Shown piece after piece: positions 1 through 7,500 of a stretch of DNA of 64,000 nt. The stretch is from Streptomyces sp. NK15101. Lineage in GTDB: Bacteria; Actinomycetota; Actinomycetes; Streptomycetales; Streptomycetaceae. The notes beneath the pieces were generated by a model. The model searched no databases. It had not been told where the DNA came from and saw only the letters and a program-made list of their open reading frames with translations. Numbering within the stretch: the first letter of the stretch is position 1; each line of letters opens with the position of its first letter. Position numbers and translations under genes: made by a program. The stretch is from assembly GCF_020400725.1 (NCBI RefSeq), contig NZ_JAINVG010000002.1, positions 62,001 to 126,000 of the forward strand. Direction: 5' to 3'.

Positions 1-193
1 CGACGACGCCGCCGGTCACCGCGAGGCGGCGGCGCACCAGGCGGCGGCGGCCGCGCCGGAGCCCGCCCGCGACCAGCTCGCGCCGGTCGTCGGCGCCGAA
101 ACCGTCACCGGTGCTGCGCAGGAGCGCGCCGAGCTCCTCCTCGAAGCGCTCGTGCGGGGCTCCGTCGTGCTGGGGTCCTTCGTTCTGGGGCAT
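1..193 (-). CDS. Sigma-factor-linked hypothetical protein (N-terminal part)
   Basis: This minus-strand gene runs off the left edge; only the first 64 codons or so are present, starting with an ATG at 193. The visible residues are hydrophilic (MPQNEGPQHDGAPHERFEEE), then become very arginine-rich (LRRGRRRLVRRRLAVTGG) just before a likely membrane segment that lies outside the window. This is the usual N-terminus of the single-pass membrane protein encoded after a SigE-type sigma factor gene in Streptomyces. It starts about 80 bases after the sigma gene and is probably co-transcribed with it. A role as a sigma-factor partner is inferred from position only. I do not recognise a named family. Confidence 0.6.
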   Translation of the reverse strand, partial: MPQNEGPQHDGAPHERFEEELGALLRSTGDGFGADDRRELVAGGLRRGRRRLVRRRLAVTGGVV

Positions 194-271
194 GCCGAGA
201 TCACCGTCTCCGGTCAGTGGATGGGAAGCACTCCGTGGGTGGGAAGTACCGAGAGCTGTGCCGTGTCGTGT

Positions 272-781
272 TCAGCGGGTGGCGAATTCGGCGATGCTGC
301 CGCCGAGCCGTTCCCGCAGCTTCGCGAGCGCGCGCACCGAGCGGGTGCGTACCGCGGCGGAGCTGACGTGCAGGGATTCGGCGGTCTCCTCGATGCTGCG
401 GTCCTCCCAGTAGCGCAGCACCACGACCGCCCGGTCCTTCGGCGCGAGCGCGGCCAGCGCGTCGAGCAGCGCGATTCGCAGCGCCGGGTCCTCGCCGTGC
501 TCGGGGGCGCGGTCGGGCAGCTCCCCGAGGGGGCGCTCGGTGGCCGAGCGGCGCCGCTGGTGGCTGAGGAACGTGCGGACGAGCACGGTCTGGGCGTACG
601 CGGCGGGGTTCCCGATCCGGGTCATGCGGCCCCAGAGGGCGTACATCCGGCCGAGCGTCTCCTGGGTGAGGTCTTCGGCGAGATGCGTGTCGCCGCTGGT
701 CAGCAGGCATGCCGAGCGGAACAGGTGACCCGTGCGTGCGGAGGCGAACTCCTGGAACTCGTCCGCGCGGGACTTTCTCAT
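272..781 (-). CDS. SigE-family ECF RNA polymerase sigma factor
   Basis: A 169-residue alternative sigma factor that would direct RNA polymerase to a small regulon. Region 2 (about residues 15-80) shows the typical DLTQETLGRMYALWGRM stretch of core-binding and -10 recognition. Region 4 (about 105-160) shows the helix-turn-helix with RYWEDRSIEETAESLHVS followed by AAVRTRSVRALAKLR. The ATG at 781 is chosen because an AGGAGG-type Shine-Dalgarno lies 6 bases upstream; an open frame extends to 805 but has no such signal. The spacing between regions 2 and 4 fits the SigE-like group common in Streptomyces. The downstream gene at 1-193 is its likely partner. The target genes cannot be told from the sequence. 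Confidence 0.9.
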   Translation of the reverse strand: MRKSRADEFQEFASARTGHLFRSACLLTSGDTHLAEDLTQETLGRMYALWGRMTRIGNPAAYAQTVLVRTFLSHQRRRSATERPLGELPDRAPEHGEDPALRIALLDALAALAPKDRAVVVLRYWEDRSIEETAESLHVSSAAVRTRSVRALAKLRERLGGSIAEFATR

Positions 782-943
782 GCCCCTCCTTTCCCTCGCG
801 GTCACGTGGTGTGGTCGCCGTACACCTCATTGACGCGATGGGGGCGCGGAAATGTTTCAGCGGAATCGGAGAATTCGCGGGAGATTCCCAGAGGATGGCC
901 GCTGGACGTATCCGACCAAGCGGAATCGGGTAATCCTGTTGGT

Positions 944-1336
944 ATGAACACTCTCAGCGCAGCAGAGAACCTGGCCGCTGGAGTCTGGCAGTCAGGTCTG
1001 GGACAGGTCCTCGGCGGTCTCGTTCTGGTGGCCGTCCTCATCACGGCCTTCTGGTTCGGATTCAGGGTCCGCACCCGCGAACCCGAACCTCCGAAGCCGG
1101 ACGAGCAGCCGCACCGGCCCGACACCGGGGCGCTCCCCGGCGAGATGTCCGAGTACCGCAGGCCGGCCGAGATGCCGCAGACCGACGGCGAGCACCGGCT
1201 CATGCCCTACCAGCTCAAGAACGGCGGCACGTCCGGCACGGAGACCTCGCCCGATCCGCCGTCCGAGGAGAAGCGCAAGTGGGGCGGCATCTCCAGCGGT
1301 GGCTTCGGCAGCGGAGGCACCGGACACGGCGACTGA
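944..1336 (+). CDS. Small single-pass membrane protein (DUF6479-like)
   Basis: A 130-residue protein with a short extracytoplasmic N-terminus, one membrane helix at about residues 20-43 (LGGLVLVAVLITAFWFGFRV) and a long hydrophilic, proline- and glycine-rich tail ending in SSGGFGSGGTGHGD. The layout matches the Streptomyces DUF6479 family as I remember it; no activity is known for that family. The gene is divergent from the sigma factor and shares a 162-base intergenic region with it. No clear Shine-Dalgarno precedes the ATG at 944, so translation may be leaderless or weak. A stem-loop terminator follows at 1403-1428. Confidence 0.7.
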   Translation: MNTLSAAENLAAGVWQSGLGQVLGGLVLVAVLITAFWFGFRVRTREPEPPKPDEQPHRPDTGALPGEMSEYRRPAEMPQTDGEHRLMPYQLKNGGTSGTETSPDPPSEEKRKWGGISSGGFGSGGTGHGD

Positions 1337-1402
1337 TCCCGGACGCGTGACCACTGCGCCGGCCGCCCGGGCACGAGCCCGGAGGCGGACCCGGACGCAG
1401 GA

Positions 1403-1428
1403 AAGCCCAGCCGCGCGCGGCTGGGCTT
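1403..1428 (+). terminator. Bidirectional stem-loop terminator
   Basis: A perfect 10-bp stem (AAGCCCAGCC / GGCTGGGCTT) with a GCGCGC loop. It lies between the convergent genes ending at 1336 (+) and 1572 (-) and ends in T residues on both strands, so it can serve both. Confidence 0.8.
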
Positions 1429-1571
1429 GGTCCGGCTCGGGTCCTGTCCGGCCGGGGCCGGTTCCACTCCTGTCCGGCTCGTTCCGGGTGGGCCCGGCTC
1501 CGGTCCTGCACGGCTGGGTCCGGCCCGGCCCGGGTCCGCTCCGGACCGGCTCGTTCCGGGTGCGGCCGGTG
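1429..1571. repeat. Degenerate GC-rich direct repeats downstream of the PNPOx gene
   Basis: The stretch is built from variants of TCCGGCTCG and GGTCCTG words. The word GGCTCGTTCCGGGTG occurs twice, about 73 bases apart. It lies just after the stop codon of the gene at 1572-2288. No coding signal was seen. Confidence 0.5.
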
Positions 1572-2288
1572 CTACACCTGGGCGGCGTCCGCGGGGGCGC
1601 CGCCCAGGACTCGGCCCGCGCGCGAGGCGATGTGGGCCGGCGGGGCGAAGTCCGCCGGGAGGACCGGGTCGGTGACCGGCTCGCCGAAGGTGGTCACCAC
1701 CGGGAGCACCCCCGCCCACAGTCCGAGCGCCGCGTCCTCGGAGTCGCCGTCGTCCGGCGGGCCGCCGGCGGTCTTCACCGAGGCCTCGGTGAGGTCGAGC
1801 GCCAGCACCGCGGTCGCCGCCAGCTCCTTGCGGCTCGGCTGCCGCGCGTACTCCCACTGGCCCGGCGAGCTCTGCTCGGTCAGGGCCCGCAGTCCGCGGA
1901 GCTTCTCCTCCGGGTCGGTGACGATCTCGGGAACGCCGTAGATCATCGCGCAGCGGTAGTTGACCCCGTGCTCGAAGACGGAGCGGGCGAGGACGAGGCC
2001 GTCGACGTGGGTGACCGTGACGCAGACGGTGGTGTCGGGGGCCTGGACCAGACTGCGGCTGGCGACCGAACCGTGGAGGTAGAGCCGGTCGCCGTCCACC
2101 CCGTACGCGGTGGGCACCACCATCGTCGTGCCGTCGACGGTGACGCCGAGGTGGCAGAGGAAGCCCGCGGCGAGCACGGCGTCCAGGTCGGCCCGTCGGT
2201 GGCTCCCCTTGTGACGCATCCGGCGCAGCCGGGTCCGCTCGGTGACGGACAGCTCGTCGTCGGCCTCCGTGGGGATGGTGGTGCTCAT
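1572..2288 (-). CDS. PNPOx-family FMN-binding protein
   Basis: A 238-residue protein of the pyridoxamine 5'-phosphate oxidase-like split beta-barrel superfamily, whose members bind FMN or another flavin and act as small oxidoreductases. Residues about 30-150 carry the family pattern: an RRADLDAVLAAGFLCHLGVT start, then TMVVPTAYGVDGDRLYLHGS, then a segment that is typical for the FMN phosphate site. The C-terminal 70 residues are a less conserved extension. The ATG at 2288 follows a GAGAGGG ribosome site. It is the last gene of the hydrazine-type operon, 44 bases after the lysine N-hydroxylase, so it could act on the product or be a resistance or redox function. The substrate is unknown. Confidence 0.85.
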   Translation of the reverse strand: MSTTIPTEADDELSVTERTRLRRMRHKGSHRRADLDAVLAAGFLCHLGVTVDGTTMVVPTAYGVDGDRLYLHGSVASRSLVQAPDTTVCVTVTHVDGLVLARSVFEHGVNYRCAMIYGVPEIVTDPEEKLRGLRALTEQSSPGQWEYARQPSRKELAATAVLALDLTEASVKTAGGPPDDGDSEDAALGLWAGVLPVVTTFGEPVTDPVLPADFAPPAHIASRAGRVLGGAPADAAQV

Positions 2289-2332
2289 GGTGCCCTCTCG
2301 TCGAAGTGCGGGTGTAGGTGTTGTACGGGGGA

Positions 2333-3673
2333 TCAGCCGGTCACCGCCACCGGCGCCCGCCTGTCGGAACGGCGGCGCGCGGCCAGGGAGTCGCAGATCT
2401 CGCCGGCCCGGACGGCGGCCATCGACAGCAGGTTGGCCGTGATGCCGTGCGAGTGCTCGGTGCCGCCCATCAGGTAGATCCCGGCCTCCACCGCGGGCGC
2501 CGTCTGCACCCGGTAGTCGCGGCGCACCCGCAGCCGGCCGTCCTCGTCGCGCGCGCAGGCGGCGTCGAGCTCTCCGAGCAGCCGGGCCGGGTCGGGCTCG
2601 GAGTAGCCGGTGGCGTAGACGACGGCGTCCGCGTCCATCGTCCCCGTCTCGCCCGTCGCCAGGTTCCGCACCTGGACGCGGACGCCGTCGGGGCCCTCCT
2701 CGACCTCGGTGAGCCGGGTGACGCCGAGGATCCGCAGCCGCTGCTCGCCGCGCACCTTCTCCTGGTACGAGCGGCGGTAGAGCTCCTCGATGAGGTCCAT
2801 GTCGACGACGCCGTAGTTGGTGTTGCGGTGGTAGTCCATGAGCGTGCGGCGGACGGACGGCTCGGCACCGTGGTAGAGGTCGACGGCCTCCGGGTCGAAG
2901 ATCCGGTTCGCGTACGGGCTGTCGTCGGCCGGGCTGTAGCCGTACCGCGTGTGGACGGCGACGACCTCGGCCCCCTCGTACGTCCGGTGCAGGTGGTCGG
3001 CGATCTCGGCGGCGCTCTGGCCGGCTCCGGCGACGACGAAGCGACGCGGGTTCCCGGTGGGCAGGGCGGCGAGCCGGTGCAGGAACTCGCTGCTGTGCCA
3101 GAGGCGTTCGGAGGACTCGACGCCCTCGGGGAGCCGGGGCACGAGGCCGGTGCCGACGACGAGGTTCCGCGCCCGGTACGTGACGGCCTCCGCCTCTCCG
3201 AAGGCGGCGACGTCGACCTCGACGACGGGTCCCGAGGTCCCCGCGGGCCGGATCCCGGTGACCTCTAGGCCGTAGCGGACCATGTGGTCCACGCCGTCGG
3301 CGGCCCACTGGAGGTAGTCGTGGAACTCCTCTCGGGTCGGGAACAGCACCTTGTGGTTGATGAAGTCGACGAGGCGGCCCCGGTCGTGGAGGTACGGCAC
3401 GAAGCCGAAGCGGCTGCGCGGATTGCGCATCGTGGCAAGGTCCTTGAGGAACGAGACCTGCATGGTGGCGTCCGGGATCAGCATGCCCCGGTGCCAGCCG
3501 AAGTTCGGCTGCTTCTCCAGGAAGACGGCCGTGAGCCGGTCATCGGGCGCGGCCTGCTCGTTGTACTCCTCGATCGCGATCGCGAGGGCGAGGTTGGCGG
3601 GCCCGAAGCCGACACCGACGACGTCGTAGACGGGGGTGGTCTCGTTCACGATCTCGTTCACGGTCTCGTTCAT
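2333..3673 (-). CDS. L-lysine N6-monooxygenase (SidA/IucD/PvdA family)
   Basis: A 446-residue flavin- and NADPH-dependent N-hydroxylating monooxygenase that should convert L-lysine to N6-hydroxylysine. It has the FAD motif GVGFGPANLAL at 20-30, in the class B variant with N in place of the last G. The NADPH motif AGAGQSAAEI is at 215-224 and an ATGYSEPDP motif lies near 355. Length and motif spacing match siderophore lysine or ornithine hydroxylases. No NIS or NRPS siderophore synthetase is nearby. The companions are a cupin, a MetRS-like enzyme and an FAD oxidase, which in s56-p1 and triacsin biosynthesis use N6-hydroxylysine to make an N-N bond. Lysine rather than ornithine as substrate is inferred from that context. 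It is 28 bases downstream of the permease gene. Confidence 0.93.
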   Translation of the reverse strand: MNETVNEIVNETTPVYDVVGVGFGPANLALAIAIEEYNEQAAPDDRLTAVFLEKQPNFGWHRGMLIPDATMQVSFLKDLATMRNPRSRFGFVPYLHDRGRLVDFINHKVLFPTREEFHDYLQWAADGVDHMVRYGLEVTGIRPAGTSGPVVEVDVAAFGEAEAVTYRARNLVVGTGLVPRLPEGVESSERLWHSSEFLHRLAALPTGNPRRFVVAGAGQSAAEIADHLHRTYEGAEVVAVHTRYGYSPADDSPYANRIFDPEAVDLYHGAEPSVRRTLMDYHRNTNYGVVDMDLIEELYRRSYQEKVRGEQRLRILGVTRLTEVEEGPDGVRVQVRNLATGETGTMDADAVVYATGYSEPDPARLLGELDAACARDEDGRLRVRRDYRVQTAPAVEAGIYLMGGTEHSHGITANLLSMAAVRAGEICDSLAARRRSDRRAPVAVTG

Positions 3674-3701
3674 GGCGAAGTGCCTTTCGGTAGCGAGGGG
3701 T

Positions 3702-4955
3702 TCAGGAGGTGGGCGTGCGGCCGGCGAGGGCGGCGCAGCCGGCGGCGAGGAACAGGGCGAGCAGCAGTCCCGTACCGGCGAAGGAGAGGAAGACGGCCGC
3801 GATCAGCAGGGTCACGACGGCCGTCGCGCGCAGGGCGCGGCCGGTGCCGCGCGCCCGCAGGGCGGCAGCGGCGGCGGCCACGTACAGCAGCAGGAAGGCG
3901 CTGCTGGTGACGACGAGCACCAGCTCCTCGCCGGTCCCGGTGACGGTCAGGGCGCCGAGGACGGCCGCGTAGGCGAGGGCCAGCGCGACGGTCGCCCGCA
4001 CCGGGCGGTCGCCCAGGGCGCGCGGCAGGATCCGCTCGCGGGCGGCGGCCCGGACGACCCGGGTGGCGCCGAGCACCCAGGCGTTGGTGGCGACCACCGC
4101 GAGGCCGAGGGCCAGGAGGTCGCCGGCGATCGCACCGCCGTCGCCGAACGAGGCGCCGAGGAGGGCGGTGATGACGACGGGCTCGTCGCCGGGGACCGCC
4201 AGGTAGGCGGCCGTCACCGCCGCGTAGAGCAGCCCGACGATGGGCACCGCCCAGCGGATCGCCCGCCGGTAGCTGCGGGCGGGGTCGTCGACCTGCTCGG
4301 CGAGGGTGGAGACGTTCTCCCAGCCGAGGAAGGAGAAGAAGGCGGTGACGACGGCGATGCCGACGCCGCCCCAGCCGTGCGTGAGGAACGGCGTGTACTC
4401 CCCCGCGTCGAAGCGCGGCACCGCGAGCACCACGGCGCCGCCGAGACCCAGCAGCAGCACGAGCAGGGCCGCGGTCTGCACGCGGGCGCCGGCCGTGAGC
4501 CCGAGCAGCGTGAACGCGGCGGACAGCGCCATGAAGCCGATCGCGATCGGGTACACGGGCCCGTCGGGCTGGCCGAGCAGCCCGAGCAGGCACCGGGCGG
4601 AGACGATGCCCATCACCGGATTCCCGATGACGTACGTGGCGACGAGCAGCAGCGCCGCCGCCCGCCCCGGGCGGCGGCCGAACCCGGCCTCCACCATCGC
4701 GGCGAGCCCGGAGGCGTCGGGGCGCCAGGCCGACATCTCCGCGAAGAAACGGGCGAAGGGGTACGAGCTGAGGGCCAGCGCCAGCCATGCGAGCAGCGCG
4801 GCGGGCCCGGCCTGCCGCTCGGTCAGCCCCGGCACCAGAAGGATGCCGGTCCCGACGAGGCTGCTGACGTAGAACACGACGAGAGCGCGCACGCCGAGGG
4901 CGGGGCGGGGGGTGGTGCGGGGGGCGGCGTCGGGCCGCTGCAGCAGGTCGGTCAT
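3702..4955 (-). CDS. APC-superfamily amino-acid permease
   Basis: A 417-residue integral membrane protein with about twelve hydrophobic helices and no N-terminal signal. The first helix has the APC substrate-site pattern LVGTGILLVPG (about residues 33-43), and the middle contains FFSFLGWENVSTLAEQVDDP, typical of the amino acid/polyamine/organocation family. Some members are exporters of amino-acid-like compounds, so it may import a precursor or export the product of the surrounding cluster. The ATG at 4955 has an almost perfect GGAGGTGA Shine-Dalgarno. A 427-base gap with a large inverted repeat separates it from the upstream FAD oxidase gene, while the lysine hydroxylase follows after 28 bases. 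The transported substrate is not evident. Confidence 0.88.
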   Translation of the reverse strand: MTDLLQRPDAAPRTTPRPALGVRALVVFYVSSLVGTGILLVPGLTERQAGPAALLAWLALALSSYPFARFFAEMSAWRPDASGLAAMVEAGFGRRPGRAAALLLVATYVIGNPVMGIVSARCLLGLLGQPDGPVYPIAIGFMALSAAFTLLGLTAGARVQTAALLVLLLGLGGAVVLAVPRFDAGEYTPFLTHGWGGVGIAVVTAFFSFLGWENVSTLAEQVDDPARSYRRAIRWAVPIVGLLYAAVTAAYLAVPGDEPVVITALLGASFGDGGAIAGDLLALGLAVVATNAWVLGATRVVRAAARERILPRALGDRPVRATVALALAYAAVLGALTVTGTGEELVLVVTSSAFLLLYVAAAAAALRARGTGRALRATAVVTLLIAAVFLSFAGTGLLLALFLAAGCAALAGRTPTS

Positions 4956-5080
4956 GGTGTCACCTCCGAGTGAGTCGTGGGGGTCGTTCCGCCGGGGCGT
5001 TGCTCCCGTGGTGGGCGGTCGTTCCGCCGGGGCGGCGCCCACCCCTCGCGCCCCCGTTGTGGGCAGGCGTTCCGCAAGGG

Positions 5081-5240
5081 GCGGAACGGGTGGGCACAAC
5101 GGAACGGCGCCCTTGCCGGCGCCCGAGGCTCCTGGGCCTGGACCCGCACCGGACGTGCGCCGCCCCTTGTGGTGCGGGTCCAGGCGCGGAACGCGGAGGC
5201 GCCGCGAAGGGCGCCGTCCCGTGTGCCCACCCGTCCCGCC
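5081..5240. repeat. Long imperfect inverted repeat in the 427-base gap between oxidase and permease genes
   Basis: The left arm (5081-5149) and right arm (5172-5240) are near-complementary. The outer part pairs around GGGTGGGCACA with CGGCGCCCT, and the inner part is a perfect GCCTGGACCCGCAC / GTGCGGGTCCAGGC stem. The RNA could fold into a roughly 160-nt hairpin. The rest of the gap (4956-5382) holds only GC-rich words, including GTTCCGCCGGGGCG twice (near 4986 and 5020), and no plausible gene. It may be an attenuator or terminator that separates expression of the permease/hydroxylase genes from the upstream enzymes. Confidence 0.6.
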
Positions 5241-5382
5241 CAGCGGGACGATTGCCCCCACGGCGGGTGGCGGAGGGGCACCGCCCAGCCGGGCGCGGCC
5301 CGCGTGAGTGGGGCGCGGGGGCACCGTCCCGCAGGGCGCGTCGCGCAGTGGGGCGGGGGCGCCGGCCCGCGGGGGTGGGGCC

Positions 5383-7500
5383 TCAGGGGTGGCCCAGTAC
5401 GTCCAGTGCCTCCGCCGCCGCGAGTTCCGCCGCCGCCGGCGCCGTCTTGAAGCCCGCCCCCGACCAGCCCGTCGCGAGGACGATCCGGCTGTCGGGCCGT
5501 TCGCGGCCGAGGTGGGGACGCGAGTGCGGCGTGTAGAGGTCGACGCCCTGGCGTCCGCCGAGGAAGCGGGTGGCGGGGTCGGCGAGCCAGGGCCACCGCG
5601 CGGCCGCACCCTGGCGTATGTACGCCACGTGCTCGTCGGTCAGCGTGGCCTCGCCGCCCGGAGGTACGTCCCATTCGTCGACGGGCCGTCCGGCCATGTA
5701 GCCGCCGGCCGCCTCCCCGGTGAGCTGGGGCCGCCCCCAGACGCCGCTGACCATGTCGACGACGGTCGGCAGGCCGGCGGTGGCGGGGTGGTGGAAGAAG
5801 CCGTACCGGATGCTCTTGGTGCGTCCGGCGTCCGCGCCGCTGAGCCGGTGTCCGGCGATCTCCCCGGTGCCGCCGCCGGCCGCGAGGACGACGGCGAGGG
5901 CCTCGACGGGCCCGCCCGGTTCGAGGAGGACGCGGACCCGGTCGGATCCGGGGGGCGCGTCCAGTTCGCGCACCCGGGCGGGCAGCAGCCGGGCCCCGTG
6001 GGCGAGGGCGCGGTCGCGGTAGACGCGCGCGGTGCGGGGCGGGTCGGCGTATCCGGCCTCGGGCTCCCAGACGGCGGCGGTGACGCCGTCGACGGAGAGC
6101 CCGGGGAAGCGGGCCCCGAGCACGTCCGGATCCAGCAGCTCCGCCGGTACCCCGGCGCCGTTGAGCTCGGCGACGCCCTTCTCGGCCTGTTCCAGGTCGG
6201 CGTCGCCGCAGAGGACGAGCGACCCGGTGGTCATGAAGCCGTACGGCCCCGGCGCGAGCGCGGCGGGCCCCCAGGCGAGGTGGTGGCTGCGGAGGGCGAG
6301 GCCCCGCAGGTACGGGTCGGCCTCGAAGGACCGGACGAGCCCGCCGGACCAGGCGGTGGCGTGGTCCTGGCGCCCGTCCATGGGGGCGACGAGCGCGACC
6401 CGTGCGCCGTGCCGGGCGAGGACGGAGGCGGTGGCCGCGCCGACGACCCCGGCGCCGACGACGATGACGTCGTAGGCCCGCCCGTGCCGGCCGGAGGCGC
6501 GGGTGCGGTCCCCGGCCACGGACACGGGCGCGGGCGCGGCGGGAACGGGCACGAAGTCCCATCCCACGCTCCCGGGCTCGGGCTCCCCGAGCGCGGTGAA
6601 CCCCCGGTCGGCGTGGGCCCGTACGGCGGCGAGGAGGGTGCGTCCGGTGCGTTCCGGGTCCTCGGCGAGCGCGGCGGTGGCGGCGGCGAAGGCCGCGTCC
6701 ACGTGGGCTTCGGGCCCGCCGCGCATCCGGGCCACGAAAGCGGCACCGGCAGGCGACCCGAGCAGGGCCGCGAACTCGTCCACCGCGCAGTCGTCGGTGA
6801 ACCAGAACGCGCCCTCGAAGCCGGCCGCCCGCCACTCCCGGCCCACCCGCGCGGCCCCGACGTGGGTCCCGCAGACGACGAGCGCGGCGGCGTCCCGCGC
6901 TTCGGGCCCTTCGAGGACGTCGGGGGAGGGATCGGCGAGGACCGCCGGCACCGGCACGGCGCCCGTCGCCGGCCCGCTGCCGTCGGAGACCACGGCCCCC
7001 GACGGGACGGCGGGCCGCGCGGCCGCCGAGGCGTCCCGTACGAGCAGGGCGAGCCGCTCCCCGTACGCGCTGCCGTCGTGCGTGACGGCGACCCTGGTGT
7101 GCCCCGCGTCCCGTACGGCGGCGAGCAGGCCGACCGCCTGGGCGCGGTCGTCCGGGCACCAGCGCAGGAGGGTGCCCGCGCCGTCGGCGAGGAGGCCGGG
7201 CGTGGTGGCCAGCGGGAGGAGGACGGGGAGCCCGGCCGCCCGGTAGACGGGGAGGGCCGCCGCCGCACCGGCGCTGTTGAAGTGCCCGACGACCAGGGCG
7301 TGCCGGCCTTCGGCGACGATCGCCCCGGCGATCTGCCGGGCCGTCTCGGCCTCGCCGCGGTCGTCGTACAGCTCCCAGTTCACGGCCGTTCCGTACCGCT
7401 CGGCCGCCCGCTCCAGGTGTTCGCCCCAGGCGGCCCGGGGCCCCGAGAAGGGCCCGACGACGGCGCCGCGCGGCAGCTGCTCCGTCTGGGCCTCAGGCAC
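5383..7500 (-). CDS. FAD-dependent amine oxidase fused to a periplasmic-binding-protein domain
   Basis: A 705-residue two-domain protein. Residues about 10-310 resemble a Leu/Ile/Val-type binding protein or ABC substrate-binding fold (VVGPFSG, VVGHFNSAGAAAALPVY, VTHDGSAYGERL). They have no signal peptide or lipobox, so this domain is cytoplasmic here. Residues 343-700 are a DAO/glycine-oxidase-type FAD domain with VGAGVVGAA at 348-356 and a C-terminal flavin loop (ATGWSGAGFKTAPAAAEL). In known hydrazine pathways a related FAD enzyme cleaves the N-N coupled lysine adduct to release hydrazinoacetate; that role is inferred here. The GTG start at 7500 overlaps the stop of the MetRS-like gene by 8 bases, implying translational coupling. 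The receptor domain may be a substrate-docking module. Confidence 0.88.
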   Translation of the reverse strand: MPEAQTEQLPRGAVVGPFSGPRAAWGEHLERAAERYGTAVNWELYDDRGEAETARQIAGAIVAEGRHALVVGHFNSAGAAAALPVYRAAGLPVLLPLATTPGLLADGAGTLLRWCPDDRAQAVGLLAAVRDAGHTRVAVTHDGSAYGERLALLVRDASAAARPAVPSGAVVSDGSGPATGAVPVPAVLADPSPDVLEGPEARDAAALVVCGTHVGAARVGREWRAAGFEGAFWFTDDCAVDEFAALLGSPAGAAFVARMRGGPEAHVDAAFAAATAALAEDPERTGRTLLAAVRAHADRGFTALGEPEPGSVGWDFVPVPAAPAPVSVAGDRTRASGRHGRAYDVIVVGAGVVGAATASVLARHGARVALVAPMDGRQDHATAWSGGLVRSFEADPYLRGLALRSHHLAWGPAALAPGPYGFMTTGSLVLCGDADLEQAEKGVAELNGAGVPAELLDPDVLGARFPGLSVDGVTAAVWEPEAGYADPPRTARVYRDRALAHGARLLPARVRELDAPPGSDRVRVLLEPGGPVEALAVVLAAGGGTGEIAGHRLSGADAGRTKSIRYGFFHHPATAGLPTVVDMVSGVWGRPQLTGEAAGGYMAGRPVDEWDVPPGGEATLTDEHVAYIRQGAAARWPWLADPATRFLGGRQGVDLYTPHSRPHLGRERPDSRIVLATGWSGAGFKTAPAAAELAAAEALDVLGHP

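Noticed and set aside
2333..4955. Siderophore (hydroxamate) biosynthesis locus
   Set aside because: No acyltransferase, IucA/IucC-type synthetase, NRPS or iron transporter is present; the permease is an APC amino-acid carrier.
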